This document shows positions 33,118 through 41,790 of a stretch of DNA of 64,000 nt, one piece after another. The position numbers were made by a program, and so were the translations under genes. Within the stretch, counting starts at the first letter, position 1. Each line of letters begins with the position of its first letter. Location of the stretch: assembly GCF_900631945.1 (NCBI RefSeq), contig NZ_UZWE01000022.1, positions 1 through 64,000 of the forward strand, in the 5' to 3' direction. The notes beneath the pieces were generated by a model that did not search any database, was not told where the DNA came from, and worked only from the letters and a program-made list of their open reading frames with translations. Source of the stretch: Paracoccus haematequi (GTDB lineage: Bacteria; Pseudomonadota; Alphaproteobacteria; Rhodobacterales; Rhodobacteraceae).

Positions 33118-34080
33118 ATGTCTGATGCCCGCCCCCTGATCCCCGCCTATCCGGCCCTGGCGCGCAGCTATGACGCGGATTTTCGGGTCGATGACGCCTA
33201 CAAGGCCGGGCTGCCCGATCTGCAAAACGGCCCCGCCAGCCTGATCGTGGGCGCCCGCGCGCCGATCCAGCATGTCGGCATTTCCAATTTCCGCCTGCCG
33301 ATCCGCTATCAGACCCGCGATGGCGGCGAACTGACCTTGGAAACCAGCGTGACCGGCACCGTCAGCCTGGAGGCCGACCGCAAGGGAATCAACATGTCCC
33401 GGATCATGCGGTCCTTCTATGCCCATTCAGAACATGCCTTCAGCCTCAAGGTGCTGGAGGCCGCGCTGGACGATTACCAGGCCGACCTCGACGCCTATGA
33501 CGCGCGCATTCAGATGCGGTTTTCCTATCCGATCCGGGTCGATTCGCTGCGCTCGGGCCTGTCCGGCTGGCAGTATTACGACATCGCGATGGAGGTTCTG
33601 GATTTCCACGGCCAGCGGCTGCGGATCATGCATTTCGATTACGTCTATTCCTCGACCTGCCCCTGTTCGCTGGAACTGTCCGAACATGCGCGCGAGACCC
33701 GGTCGCGGCTGGCGACGCCCCATTCGCAGCGGTCCATCGCCCGGATTTCTGTGGTCATGCTTGGTGCCGAAAAGATCTGGTTCGAGGATGTGGTGGATCT
33801 GTGCCGCCGCGCCGTGCCGACCGAGACGCAGGTGATGGTCAAGCGGGAAGACGAGCAGGCCTTCGCCGAACTCAACGCCGCGAATCCGATCTTCGTCGAG
33901 GATGCGGTCCGCGCCTTTGCCCAGCAGTTGCTGGCCGATCCACGCTTCGGCGATTTCCGCGTGGTCGCCAGCCATCAGGAATCGTTGCATTCGCATGACG
34001 CGGTCAGCCTGATGGTCAGCGGGCCAACCTTTGCCCAGTCCTCGCTGGATCCGATGACTTTTGCGGGGTTGCGGGCCTGA
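33118..34080 (+). CDS. folE2: GTP cyclohydrolase FolE2 (type IB)
   Basis: A 320-residue GTP cyclohydrolase IB that makes 7,8-dihydroneopterin triphosphate, the first step of folate synthesis. The metal-binding Cys lies in SSTCPCSLELSEHARE, and GISNFRLPI, NMSRIMRSFY, ATPHSQRS and VASHQESLHSHDA are family motifs. FolE2 can use metals other than zinc and is zinc-regulated (Zur) in some bacteria; no Zur-like palindrome is evident upstream. The gene is followed by an intergenic repeat and converges with the ALDH gene. Confidence 0.95.
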   Translation: MSDARPLIPAYPALARSYDADFRVDDAYKAGLPDLQNGPASLIVGARAPIQHVGISNFRLPIRYQTRDGGELTLETSVTGTVSLEADRKGINMSRIMRSFYAHSEHAFSLKVLEAALDDYQADLDAYDARIQMRFSYPIRVDSLRSGLSGWQYYDIAMEVLDFHGQRLRIMHFDYVYSSTCPCSLELSEHARETRSRLATPHSQRSIARISVVMLGAEKIWFEDVVDLCRRAVPTETQVMVKREDEQAFAELNAANPIFVEDAVRAFAQQLLADPRFGDFRVVASHQESLHSHDAVSLMVSGPTFAQSSLDPMTFAGLRA

Positions 34081-34091
34081 CAGGCCGCAAG

Positions 34092-34173
34092 CCGGGGGCG
34101 CTTCGCCCCCCGGACCCCCCGAGGGTATTGGGACAAAGAAGAAGCGGCAGAGTTCTTCTTTGCTCATATACCC
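34092..34173. repeat. Inverted pair of intergenic repeats between folE2 and ALDH
   Basis: Plus arm: CCGGGGGCG-CTT-CGCCCCCCGG hairpin, C-run, then GAGGGTATTGGGACAAAGAA. Minus arm: TTCTTCTTTGCTCATATACCC, an imperfect complement. It sits exactly between two converging stop codons and can serve both as terminator. Confidence 0.65.
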
Positions 34174-34209
34174 ATTTGACGCCCTTTGGGCTGAGGATGC
34201 CGTTTCGGC

Positions 34210-36537
34210 TCAGTAGGCTGCGGACCCCGTGCCTTCGGGCAGGGCGCCATAGGGCAGCCAGATCGTCTTGGTCTGGGTGGCGTGGCGCAGGAAGATTTCG
34301 CCCTGCGCATGCGGGTCGCACCAGTCGCGGTGGGCGGGCGACCAGACGGGTTTCAGGTTGCCGCCTGCCGCCTTTTCCACCGCCGCCAGATCGCCCCCGA
34401 CCATCCACATCGCCGCGACCTCGTCATGCGCGGCCAGGGTTTTCGCCAGGTCGTCCCGCGGGCCGGTCACGATATTGACCACGCCGCCCGGCAGGTCCGA
34501 AGTGTCGAAGATCTGATACAGATCCAGCACCGGCAACGGATCGTCCTGCGCGGCAATCGCGACCACGCGGTTGCCCATGGCGATGGCAGGCATGACCAGC
34601 GACATGAACGCGGCCAAGGGCTGGGCATTCGGGCAGGCGATGCCCAACACGCCGAAGGCTTCGTTGACCACGTTCAGAAGATGGCCGGGCTTAGCCTGGA
34701 CATTGGCGCCGTCGAACTTGTCGGCCCAGGCGGCATAGTGGAAGGCGCGGGCGATGGCCGCATCGACCTCGGCCCGGCTGGTGCGGCGGGCGAATTCCTC
34801 GGCACGGGCGGAAAGATTTTCCGCGATGTAATACAACACTTGCGCGCGGGCATGGCCGCCCATCGCGGTCCATTTTCCGGCCTTGGCTGCCGCCTCGACC
34901 GCGTTGCGGATGTCCTTGCGGCTGCCCAGCGGCGCCAGCCCGCCCGGCACCGCATACATCGCCCCGCCATCCGGCCGCTTCTGTGCGCCGCCGATATACA
35001 GCTTGGCCGTGCGGTCCAGGCCCTTCGGCCCCGGCCGACCCGTTGTCGCGGCGACTGGCGCGGTTGGGGCGGGTTCCGGCGCGGCATCGACCTGCGGTTC
35101 GGCCAGATAGTCCAGCATCCCCGCGCGCCCGCCTTCGCGGCCGAAGCCGCTTTCGCGATAGCCGCCGAAGGGGGCGGTGGCGTCGAACAGGTTGGCGCAG
35201 TTGATCCAGACGACACCCGCCTTGATCCGGGCGGCCAGATCGGTCGCCACCGCCGCGCTTTCCGACCAGACCGAGGCGGCAAGCCCATAGCGCGTGTTGT
35301 TCGCCAGTTCCGCCGCCTCGTCCGCCGTGCGGAAGGTGGACAGCGTGGCGATCGGCCCGAAGATTTCCTGGTCGAAACCCGGATTGGCGGGGGCGATGTT
35401 GCGCAGATAGCCCGGCGCGACGAAGCAGCCGTCCTGCGCCGCGCCCCCGACCAGTTCCGCCCCCGCTGCGACCGAAGCCCGGCAGATCGACAGGATCCGG
35501 TCTTTCTGGATGGGATCGACGATGGCCCCCACATCGGTGGACTTGTCCAGGGGCGGGCCGACGCGCAGCCGCGCCATGCGGGCGGACAGGAGGGTTTCAA
35601 AGCGGTCCGCCACCGCCTCGGCCACCAGGATGCGCGACCCGGCGCAGCAGACCTGACCCTGGTTGAACCAGATCGAATCCACCACGCCCTCGACCGCCGC
35701 GTCCAGATCGGCGTCGGGCATGACCACGAAGGGCGACTTGCCGCCCAGTTCCAGGGTCAACCGCTTGCCCGTGCCGGCCAATTGCCCCGCAATGGCGCGC
35801 CCGACCTCGGTCGAGCCGGTTAAGGCGATCTTGTCCACCTGGGCGGCCGCAAGGGCCGCGCCGGTCTCTCCGTCGCCGGTGACGATGTTCACGACGCCTG
35901 CGGGCAGGCCGATCTCCTGGCAGATTTTGGCAAAGGCCAAGGCTGTCAGGGGAGTATATTCGGCGGGTTTCAGGACGACCGTGTTGCCCGCCGCAAGCGC
36001 GGGGGCGATCTTCCAGGCCAGCATCAGCAGCGGAAAGTTCCAGGGGATGATCTGGCCGCAGACGCCCAGCGGCGCGTGGCCTGGAAAAGCTGCGTCGCGC
36101 AGTTCCGCCCAACCTGCATGGTGATAGAAATGCCGCGCCACCAGCGGCACGTCGATGTCGCGCGATTCCCGGATCGGCTTGCCGTTGTCCAGTGTCTCAA
36201 GCACCGACAGGAAGCGTTCGCGTTTCTGCACATGCCGGGCCAGGGCATAGAGATACCGCGCCCGCCCGGTCCCGGTCAGCGCCGCCCATCCTGGCTGCGC
36301 GTCCCGCGCCGCCGCGACCGCCGCCGCCACGTCGTCGCCCGTGCCCTGCGTCACCCGCGCCAGAACCTGACCCGTCGCGGGATCGCGCGTGTCGAACAGC
36401 GCGCCGGGTTCGGTGAAGGCCCCGCCGATGAAATGCCCGAAGGCCCCCTGCCGCGCCAGCCAGTCGCGCACTGCCGCGCTGTCCTCGACCGAGGGGCCGT
36501 ATTCCAGTGTTTCCATCAAGTCGCTCACGCTGGTCAT
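34210..36537 (-). CDS. Aldehyde dehydrogenase, ALDH16 type (active plus degenerate domain)
   Basis: A 775-residue protein with two ALDH units. The N-terminal unit (about 1-490) has the catalytic Cys297 in NQGQVCCAGSR and Glu263 in TLELGGKSP, plus the cofactor segment IIPWNFPLLM. The C-terminal unit (about 520-775) starts KLYIGGAQKRPDGG, keeps a Rossmann-like part and GGVVNIVTG, but has no GQxC motif. This matches bacterial ALDH16, studied in Loktanella. It likely oxidises an aldehyde with NAD(P)+. It follows deoC by 7 bases, so acetaldehyde from deoxyribose-5-phosphate cleavage is an attractive substrate. Confidence 0.88.
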   Translation of the reverse strand: MTSVSDLMETLEYGPSVEDSAAVRDWLARQGAFGHFIGGAFTEPGALFDTRDPATGQVLARVTQGTGDDVAAAVAAARDAQPGWAALTGTGRARYLYALARHVQKRERFLSVLETLDNGKPIRESRDIDVPLVARHFYHHAGWAELRDAAFPGHAPLGVCGQIIPWNFPLLMLAWKIAPALAAGNTVVLKPAEYTPLTALAFAKICQEIGLPAGVVNIVTGDGETGAALAAAQVDKIALTGSTEVGRAIAGQLAGTGKRLTLELGGKSPFVVMPDADLDAAVEGVVDSIWFNQGQVCCAGSRILVAEAVADRFETLLSARMARLRVGPPLDKSTDVGAIVDPIQKDRILSICRASVAAGAELVGGAAQDGCFVAPGYLRNIAPANPGFDQEIFGPIATLSTFRTADEAAELANNTRYGLAASVWSESAAVATDLAARIKAGVVWINCANLFDATAPFGGYRESGFGREGGRAGMLDYLAEPQVDAAPEPAPTAPVAATTGRPGPKGLDRTAKLYIGGAQKRPDGGAMYAVPGGLAPLGSRKDIRNAVEAAAKAGKWTAMGGHARAQVLYYIAENLSARAEEFARRTSRAEVDAAIARAFHYAAWADKFDGANVQAKPGHLLNVVNEAFGVLGIACPNAQPLAAFMSLVMPAIAMGNRVVAIAAQDDPLPVLDLYQIFDTSDLPGGVVNIVTGPRDDLAKTLAAHDEVAAMWMVGGDLAAVEKAAGGNLKPVWSPAHRDWCDPHAQGEIFLRHATQTKTIWLPYGALPEGTGSAAY

Positions 36538-36544
36538 GCGTCCC

Positions 36545-37486
36545 TCAGGCAATGGCTTGACGATGGGCGGCGGCATAGCGGCCCGTCACATGGTGGCTGA
36601 TCTGCCGTTCTATATCGCCCAGCAGGCTGCTGGCGCCGATGCGGAACAGATCGGGGCGCAGCCAGTCGCGGCCCAGTTCCTCGGCCATCAGCACCTGCCA
36701 GTTCAGCGCGTCCTTCGCCGTGCGCAGGCCCCCGGCGGGCTTGAAGCCCACGACATGGCCGGTCTGGTCACGATAGTCACGGATCGCCCGGCACATCACC
36801 AGGCTGACCGGCAGGGTGGCGTTCACCCCTTCCTTCCCGGTCGAGGTCTTGATCCAGTCAGCCCCGGCCTGCATCGCCACATGGCTGGCACGGGCGACGT
36901 TTTCCAGCGATTTCAAATCGCCCGTCGCCAGGATCGCCTTCATCCTGGCATCGCCGCAGGCTTCGCGCATGGCCCGGATTTCGTCATACAGCGCCGCCCA
37001 GTCGCCGCGCAGGACATGGGCGCGGGTGATGACGATGTCGATCTCGTCCGCGCCCTGATCGACGGCATAGAGAATCTCGGCCAGCCGCAGGTTCAGGGGC
37101 ATCAGCCCGGCCGGAAAGCCGGTCGCGACGCTGGCGACGGGGATACCGGAATTGCCAAGCGCGCGTTTCGCGGGCGCGACCATGGTGGGATAGACGCAGA
37201 CCGCGCCGGTGGTCAGGTGGGATACCCCCATCGCGTCCAGCAGATCGGGCGCCACCGGCTGCATCGCCTTGGCGCAAAGCCGCGCCACGCGGTCGGGCGT
37301 GTCGTCGCCCGCAAGGGTGGTCAGGTCGATGCAGCGCACCGCGTTCAGAAGCCAGGCGGCCTGATGGTCCTTCTTCAGGCTGCGCCGCGCCGGCAGGGAC
37401 GCGGCGCGGCGTTCGACGGCGGGGGCGTTGATGCGGATCCCCGCAAAACCGTCAACCCGCAGGTCGGTGCCCGGATTGCGGGTCAT
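36545..37486 (-). CDS. deoC: Deoxyribose-phosphate aldolase
   Basis: A 313-residue class I aldolase that cleaves 2-deoxyribose-5-phosphate to glyceraldehyde-3-phosphate and acetaldehyde in deoxynucleoside breakdown. The Schiff-base Lys is in AGADWIKTSTGKEG, a conserved Asp in ADEIDIVI, and a second conserved Lys in VGFKPAGGLRT. The length suits the longer eukaryote-like DeoC group. GGAGAAG precedes the ATG. Its start overlaps the DUF1523 stop (ATGA) and ALDH16 follows, so the three genes are one operon. Confidence 0.93.
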   Translation of the reverse strand: MTRNPGTDLRVDGFAGIRINAPAVERRAASLPARRSLKKDHQAAWLLNAVRCIDLTTLAGDDTPDRVARLCAKAMQPVAPDLLDAMGVSHLTTGAVCVYPTMVAPAKRALGNSGIPVASVATGFPAGLMPLNLRLAEILYAVDQGADEIDIVITRAHVLRGDWAALYDEIRAMREACGDARMKAILATGDLKSLENVARASHVAMQAGADWIKTSTGKEGVNATLPVSLVMCRAIRDYRDQTGHVVGFKPAGGLRTAKDALNWQVLMAEELGRDWLRPDLFRIGASSLLGDIERQISHHVTGRYAAAHRQAIA

Positions 37487-38049
37487 GGCCGTCTTCTCCA
37501 CCCCGACAGCCCGCGTTCCTGGAACTGCGCCCACATCCGCCAGATCAGCGCCAGCAGCATCAGCAGCACCACGCAGATGATCGAGGCCGCCCAGTTGCGC
37601 GGGCGTTCGTCGGGTCCGGCCAGAGTGTCGATGCTGACCGCGTTGGGATAGGTGGACAGCCAGGCCATCCGCCAGCCATAGGCGGTGACGCTGACCCATT
37701 GCGGATTGTCGCGGCCCGATTGCAGGTTGGTCGCCTCGGCCTGGAGGTTGGCGCTGTCGTATTTGAAATAGGGCGGCCAGATCCAGCCGGTATCCTCGTT
37801 GCGATAGACGAAGACCTTTCCGTTCGGGCGCACCGTCTCGATGAAGCGCACGTCGCGCTGTCCGGCGGCGTTTTCCACCGTGCCGGTATTGTCGGACGCA
37901 TAGAAGATCGCGTTCGAGGCTGTCACCGAAGTCAGGCGGTTATAGGTGTTGGTGATGCGCACCGTGTTCTTGGACGGCAGCGCATAGTCCAGGAACAGGA
38001 ACACCGCGATGCCGAACAGCACGCCGACCGCGACCTTGAAATAGTGCAT
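37483..38049 (-). CDS. DUF1523 family membrane protein
   Basis: A 188-residue protein with an N-terminal membrane helix (VAVGVLFGIAVFLFLDYAL), a periplasmic domain with VRITNTYNRLT, RFIETVRPNGKVFVYRNEDT and GWIWPPYFKYDSANLQA, and a C-terminal helix (IICVVLLMLLALIWRMWAQF). These are hallmarks of DUF1523, a Rhodobacterales family with no known function. It overlaps deoC by 4 bases and is preceded by the small membrane protein gene, 13 bases away, so it is probably cotranscribed. Confidence 0.85.
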   Translation of the reverse strand: MHYFKVAVGVLFGIAVFLFLDYALPSKNTVRITNTYNRLTSVTASNAIFYASDNTGTVENAAGQRDVRFIETVRPNGKVFVYRNEDTGWIWPPYFKYDSANLQAEATNLQSGRDNPQWVSVTAYGWRMAWLSTYPNAVSIDTLAGPDERPRNWAASIICVVLLMLLALIWRMWAQFQERGLSGWRRRP

Positions 38050-38062
38050 GGAAAAGCGGTCC

Positions 38063-38344
38063 TTATTGCCAGTTGACCCAGTAGATGATGCCCATGACCG
38101 CCAGATTGGGCAGAACGAAGACCAGAAGCAACAGCCGCGATTTCAGCGTCTTGTCGAAATGGGTCATGGACCTGCGGACGAACGCGCGCCGGGCTGCGCC
38201 GTTCCCCGCCATGGCGGGGTGGCGTTCGTCCCAGATCTGTTCCAGCCTTTCGCGGCGCAGCGAGCGGAGATAGACCCGCAGCAGCAGATAGAACACCGTC
38301 TCGGCGATCAGCAGGAACAGGATCAGGCGGAAGAAGGCGGCCAA
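38063..38344 (-). CDS. Small membrane protein upstream of DUF1523 gene
   Basis: About 93 residues with two membrane helices, FRLILFLLIAETVFYLLLRV and LLLLVFVLPNLAVMGIIYWV, joined by a charged loop (RRERLEQIWDERHPAMAGN). I remember similar proteins encoded next to DUF1523 genes in Rhodobacteraceae; function unknown. The start is uncertain: a TTG at the upper boundary used here fits homologues, and a GTG 39 bases further upstream is the alternative. Neither has a strong ribosome site. Confidence 0.65.
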   Translation of the reverse strand: MAAFFRLILFLLIAETVFYLLLRVYLRSLRRERLEQIWDERHPAMAGNGAARRAFVRRSMTHFDKTLKSRLLLLVFVLPNLAVMGIIYWVNWQ

Positions 38345-38417
38345 GGGCAGGTCCGGGTTGAGGTTTCTGCCCGACGCTAGCACCCTGGGCCGTGGCCCAC
38401 CAGCGCAAGGACAGACC

Positions 38418-39341
38418 ATGAGCACCGAACAGGACATCCTGCGGCAATCCATCGCCGCGACCTTCGCCGTGGCGGCGATCGGCGTGGGCTTCGGTGTGCT
38501 GACCGGGTCGTCCTCGATCATCTTCGACGGGATCTATTCGCTGACAGATGCCAGCATGACGCTGCTGGCGCTGCTGGTTTCGCGGCTGATCACGCAGCAG
38601 ATGTCGGAACGCCGCCAGGCGCGGCTGGTCCAGCACTTCACCATGGGCTTCTGGCATCTGGAACCGATGGTGCTGGGCCTCAGCGGGGTGATGCTGACCG
38701 GGGCGGCGGTCTATGCGCTGTTCAACGCGGTGCAAAGCCTGCTGTCGGGCGGCCGAGAGCTGCAATTCGGTCAGGCCATCGTCTATGCCGTGCTGGTGGT
38801 CGTGGTGGCGGCGGGCATGGCGCTGCGCAACCACCGGGCCAACCGGCGCATCCGTTCGGGCTTCGTCGAACTGGACGCCAGGGGTTGGGCCATGTCGGCG
38901 GCGCTGACCGGGGCTCTGCTGGCGGCTTTCGTCTTCGGCTGGCTGATCCAGGGAACGCGATGGGACTGGATGTCGCCCTATGTCGATCCGGCGGCGCTGG
39001 CCCTGGTCTGTCTGGTGGTGATCCCCTTGCCGATCCCGACGATCCGCCGGGCGCTGGCCGATATCCTGCTGGTGACGCCCGCCGACCTGAAGCAGCATGT
39101 CGATGCGGTCGCCCGGCAGGCCGTCGACCGGCACGGCTTCCTGGACTATCGCGCCTATGTCGCGCGGGTCGGGCGGGGCCGGCAGATCGAACTGTTCTTC
39201 ATCGTACCCCCGGGAGAGCCGCCGCGCCGGCTGGAGCAGTGGGATGCGATCCGCGACCGGATCGGAGAGGAGATCGGCGGCGAAAGTCCCGACCGCTGGC
39301 TGACGATCGCCTTCACCACCGACCTCGGCTGGGCCGAATAG
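38418..39341 (+). CDS. Cation diffusion facilitator family transporter
   Basis: A 307-residue CDF-type protein with six predicted helices and a cytosolic C-terminal domain. The TM2 metal-site motif appears as SSSIIFDGIYSLTDASMTLL (D-x-x-x-S-x-x-D pattern) and HFTMGFWHLEPM replaces the usual region before TM3. Most relatives export divalent metals (zinc, manganese, iron) in exchange for protons. This looks like the diverged subgroup with a longer C-terminal domain (VDAVARQAVDRHGFLDYRAY). AAGGACAGACC precedes the ATG. It converges with uvrD, 3 bases apart. Confidence 0.82.
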   Translation: MSTEQDILRQSIAATFAVAAIGVGFGVLTGSSSIIFDGIYSLTDASMTLLALLVSRLITQQMSERRQARLVQHFTMGFWHLEPMVLGLSGVMLTGAAVYALFNAVQSLLSGGRELQFGQAIVYAVLVVVVAAGMALRNHRANRRIRSGFVELDARGWAMSAALTGALLAAFVFGWLIQGTRWDWMSPYVDPAALALVCLVVIPLPIPTIRRALADILLVTPADLKQHVDAVARQAVDRHGFLDYRAYVARVGRGRQIELFFIVPPGEPPRRLEQWDAIRDRIGEEIGGESPDRWLTIAFTTDLGWAE

Positions 39342-39344
39342 GCG

Positions 39345-41720
39345 TCAGAAGGGCACGTCGTCCGCACCTACGGGCTGGACATAGGCCGCCTTGATGTTCT
39401 TGAAGCCCGCCGCGAACTGCACGGTCAGCGTATCCTCGGCAATGCCCATGATCGTGCCTTCGCCGAACTTGGCATGGCTGACCCGGTCGCCCACGGCGAA
39501 GCGCGCCGCAGGTTCCGCGTCGATCACGACCGGGGTGCGGTGGACCGGCGCCTTGCGTTCGCTGGCCCGCTGCTGCATCCGCTTCCAGCCGGGCGAGTTG
39601 TAGACATCCGCCTTGGCCGCGCGTTCGTGCAGCGCGTTGACCGGCCCGCCCCCGGCGAAAGCCATCGCCGCGCCATAGCCGCCGCCGTAAAGGCCGGGCG
39701 GGGTCAGAACCTCGACATGCTCGGGCGGCAATTCGTCCACGAAGCGCGACGGCAGCGACGATTGCCATTGCCCGTAAAGCCGCCGGTTGCCCGCGAAGCT
39801 GATCGTCGCCAGCCGTTCGGCCCGCGTGATGCCGACATAGGCCAGGCGGCGTTCCTCCTCCAACCCCTTGGTCCCGTTTTCGTCCATGGCCCGCTGGCTG
39901 GGGAACAGCCCGTCCTCCCATCCCGGCAGGAAGACGATGGGGAATTCCAGCCCCTTGGCGGCATGCAGCGTCATGATGCTGACCTGCTCGGCCGCCTCGC
40001 CCTCATCCCGGTCCATGACCAGAGCGACATGTTCAAGGAAGCCTTGCAGGTTCTCGAATTCCTCAAGCGCTTTGACCAGTTCCTTGAGGTTGTCCAGCCG
40101 CCCCGGCGCGTCGGGCGACTTGTCGTTCTGCCACATCGCGGTATAGCCGGATTCGTCCAGGATCCGTTCGGCCAGTTCGACGTGGTTGACGCGGTCGTCC
40201 AGGGCGTCGGCGTGCCAGCGGCCCATGCTTTCGGTGAACTGGCGCATGTTGGCGGCGGCCTTGCCGGACAGATCGCCCGCCGTCAGTGCCGCGACCGTCC
40301 CTTCCAGCAGCGACAGCCCGCGCGCCCGCGCCATCGCCTGGATCGCCTGCAAGCCCTTCTCGCCCAGGCCGCGCTTCGGCGTATTGGCGATGCGTTCGAA
40401 AGCCAAGTCGTCGGCCGGGCTGACCGCCAGCCGGAAATAGGCCATGGCGTCGCGGATTTCCGCGCGTTCATAGAAGCGCGGCCCGCCGATCACGCGATAG
40501 GGCAGGCCGATCGACATGAAGCGATCCTCGAAGGCGCGCATCTGGTGCGAGGCGCGAACAAGGATGGCGATGTCGTTCAGGCTGGTGCGGCCGACGCTGG
40601 CGCGGTGGCCGCCATGGAAGGCCTCGATCTCCTCGCCGATCCAGCGGGCCTCGGCCTCGCTGTCCCAATGGCCGATCAGGCGGACGGGTTCGCCCGGTTC
40701 CGCATCGGTCCACAGCGTCTTGCCCAGACGGCCCTGGTTCGTCGCGATCAGCCCCGACGCAGCCGCAAGGATCTGCGGGGTGGAACGATAGTTCTGTTCC
40801 AGCCGGATCACCTGCGCGCCGGGAAAGTCCTTTTCGAAGCGCAGGATGTTCCCGACCTCGGCGCCGCGCCAGCCATAGATCGACTGGTCGTCGTCGCCCA
40901 CGCAGCAGATGTTGCGATGCCCCTGCGCCAGCAGCCGCAGCCACATGTACTGGGCCACGTTGGTATCCTGGTATTCGTCCACCAGGATATAGCGGAAGCG
41001 GTCCTGCCAGCCGCGCAACACGTCCGGGTGGGCCTGGAACAGGGTCACGCAATGCATCAGCAGGTCGCCGAAATCGACCGCGTTCAGCGTCAGCAGCCGG
41101 TCCTGATAGGCGGCATACAGCTTGCCGCCCCAGCCGTCGAAGGCCGCACTCTCGCCGCGCGGCAGATTGGCGGGCGTCAGGCAGCGGTTCTTCCAGCCGT
41201 CGATCAGGCCCGCCAACTGCCGGGCTGGCCAGCGTTTCTCGTCCAGGTTCTCGGCCTGGATCAGCTGCTTCATCAGCCGGATCTGATCGTCGGTGTCCAG
41301 GATCGTGAAGCTGGGTTTCAGGTGCAGGTCGCCATTGCCGATCAGTTCGGCATGGCGGCGCAGGATCTTGACGCTGATCGAATGGAAGGTGCCCAGCCAG
41401 GGCATCCCCTCGACCGTTTCGCCCAGCAGGCGGGCGATGCGGTCCTTCATTTCGCGCGCGGCCTTGTTGGTGAAGGTCACGGCCAGGATCTGTCCGGGCC
41501 GGGCCTTGCCCTGCATCAGCAGATGCGCGATCCGCGTGGTCAGCGCCCGCGTCTTGCCGGTGCCCGCGCCCGCCAGCAGCAGGACCGGCCCCTCCAATGC
41601 CTCGACCGCCGCGCGCTGCGCGGGGTTCAGCCCCTCCAGATAGGGCAGGGGCCGCGCGGCCATCGCGCGCTGCGACAGCGGCACGCCGCCCATGTCGTCG
41701 GAATCGTCCAGAAGCTCCAT
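39345..41720 (-). CDS. uvrD: ATP-dependent DNA helicase UvrD/PcrA
   Basis: A 791-residue superfamily 1 helicase acting in nucleotide excision and mismatch repair. Motif I is LAGAGTGKTRALTTRIA, motif II VDEYQDTN, motif III GDDDQSIYGWRGA, motif IV QNYRSTPQIL, motif V TLHAAKGLEFP and motif VI YVGITRAE. The C-terminal tail includes a Tudor-like segment (FAVGDRVSHAKFGEGTIMGI) typical of UvrD/PcrA. The chosen start is MELLDDSDDMG; another ATG 30 bases upstream is possible. It is monocistronic. Confidence 0.95.
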   Translation of the reverse strand: MELLDDSDDMGGVPLSQRAMAARPLPYLEGLNPAQRAAVEALEGPVLLLAGAGTGKTRALTTRIAHLLMQGKARPGQILAVTFTNKAAREMKDRIARLLGETVEGMPWLGTFHSISVKILRRHAELIGNGDLHLKPSFTILDTDDQIRLMKQLIQAENLDEKRWPARQLAGLIDGWKNRCLTPANLPRGESAAFDGWGGKLYAAYQDRLLTLNAVDFGDLLMHCVTLFQAHPDVLRGWQDRFRYILVDEYQDTNVAQYMWLRLLAQGHRNICCVGDDDQSIYGWRGAEVGNILRFEKDFPGAQVIRLEQNYRSTPQILAAASGLIATNQGRLGKTLWTDAEPGEPVRLIGHWDSEAEARWIGEEIEAFHGGHRASVGRTSLNDIAILVRASHQMRAFEDRFMSIGLPYRVIGGPRFYERAEIRDAMAYFRLAVSPADDLAFERIANTPKRGLGEKGLQAIQAMARARGLSLLEGTVAALTAGDLSGKAAANMRQFTESMGRWHADALDDRVNHVELAERILDESGYTAMWQNDKSPDAPGRLDNLKELVKALEEFENLQGFLEHVALVMDRDEGEAAEQVSIMTLHAAKGLEFPIVFLPGWEDGLFPSQRAMDENGTKGLEEERRLAYVGITRAERLATISFAGNRRLYGQWQSSLPSRFVDELPPEHVEVLTPPGLYGGGYGAAMAFAGGGPVNALHERAAKADVYNSPGWKRMQQRASERKAPVHRTPVVIDAEPAARFAVGDRVSHAKFGEGTIMGIAEDTLTVQFAAGFKNIKAAYVQPVGADDVPF

Positions 41721-41790
41721 CCCGTCAACATAGGCGCAACGGCGGATCATGGAAAGTCCATGTTCCGCCTTTGTTCGCGATTGTGGTGAA

